Part shown: positions 63,739-64,000 of the stretch, in pieces | How the letters are laid out: each line of letters opens with the position of its first letter | Position numbering within the stretch: position 1 is the stretch's first letter | Source of the DNA: Limnoperna fortunei | Lineage: Eukaryota > Mollusca > Bivalvia > Mytilida > Modiolidae | Assembly: GCA_944474755.1 (NCBI GenBank) | Contig: OX104114.1 | Location: 48,859,070-48,923,069, forward strand | Reading direction: 5' to 3' | DNA: 64,000 nt | Notes under the pieces: model-generated | Told to the model about the DNA's origin: nothing | The model's input: only the letters and a program-made list of their open reading frames with translations | The model's database searches: none | Made by a program: the position numbers and the translations under genes

Positions 63739-64000
63739 TTGGGGCCTCGGTGGCCGAGTGGTCAAGGTAGTTCGTTTACTATTGATCACGTGGTCTGTCA
63801 ACACTGAGATTGCGGGTTCGATTCTACTTGCAGGCAGGGTGTTCTCGACTCCAATCTTAATTGACAAGGATTGCCAGTTTTCCTACCGCAGGTCGGGGGT
63901 TCTCTCCGGGTACTCCGGCTTCCTCCCCCAATAAAAACTGGACGCCATGAAATAGCTGAAAAATTGCTGAAAGTGGCGTTAAAACACCATTCAAACAAAC
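63739..64000 (+). mobile_element. tRNA-derived SINE, best-preserved copy (runs to window edge)
   Basis: GGGGCCTCGGTGGCCGAGTG, GTCAAGGTAG contains a consensus A box. GCGGGTTCGATTC is a consensus B box, followed by the GACAAGGATTGCCAGTTTTC body. CCCAATAAAAACTGGACGCC, ATGAAATAGCTGAAAAATTG, GTGGCGTT and CAAACAAAC form the tail. It lies upstream of the membrane-protein gene start. Confidence 0.93.

Noticed and set aside
63742..63815. A tRNA gene (A and B boxes present)
   Set aside because: The tRNA-like head is fused to the SINE body and CAAA tail; it is a retroposon head, not a mature tRNA gene.

Overview
The window looks like nuclear DNA of a bivalve mollusc, probably mussel-like. It is AT-rich, with short exons, long introns and GT/AG splice sites. 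At least five full-length copies of a tRNA-headed SINE end in the tail (GGACGCCATGATATAGCTGA ... CAAACAAAC) familiar from bivalve genomes. There is no bacterial-style gene organisation, and most long open frames are accidental or lie in repeats. Genes were recovered by joining exons whose splice sites and reading phases agree.

Three host genes are supported. (1) Minus strand, 5806 down to 644: the first four coding exons of QTRT2, the non-catalytic subunit of the tRNA-guanine (queuine) transglycosylase; the rest lies left of the window. (2) Plus strand, 9767-35187: a complete ten-exon NELFE gene (264 aa; negative elongation factor E, an RRM protein of Pol II pausing), head-to-head with QTRT2 and followed by AATAAA at 35248. 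(3) Minus strand, 63268 down to 46929: at least seven exons of a cysteine-rich, probably type II membrane protein that I do not recognise; its 3' end was not found.

The rest is mostly mobile and repeated DNA. Between QTRT2 and NELFE lie a hAT-like element, a dead LINE reverse-transcriptase fragment, a hairpin element and a 5'-truncated LINE. NELFE intron 1 (11.6 kb) holds a complete but frameshifted MULE transposon with 9-bp target duplications, a 240-bp MITE with the same ends, a 1.56-kb recent tandem duplication, an exact-looking 439-bp duplication and a 13-copy array of 84-88-bp units. NELFE intron 5 holds three Helitron2/Helentron-like elements nested in an older repeat. From 35.3 to 46.9 kb there are repeat families with 5' hairpins, a long palindrome, G-rich minisatellites and small MITEs.

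The intron of gene 3 between 50258 and 57537 contains a 6.2-kb element with about 222-bp terminal inverted repeats. Inside it are a broken NADAR-domain pseudogene (itself interrupted by another inverted-repeat element), a SINE, an (ATTT)n tract and a degraded open frame of unknown family. A recurring theme is DNA elements whose inverted ends are built from short tandem motifs (CAAGTCGCCCC, GTGTAAAAACCCC, GATTCGGCAAATTGG, possibly TCAAAACGCCCC). All calls come from reading alone; no alignment or database search was run.
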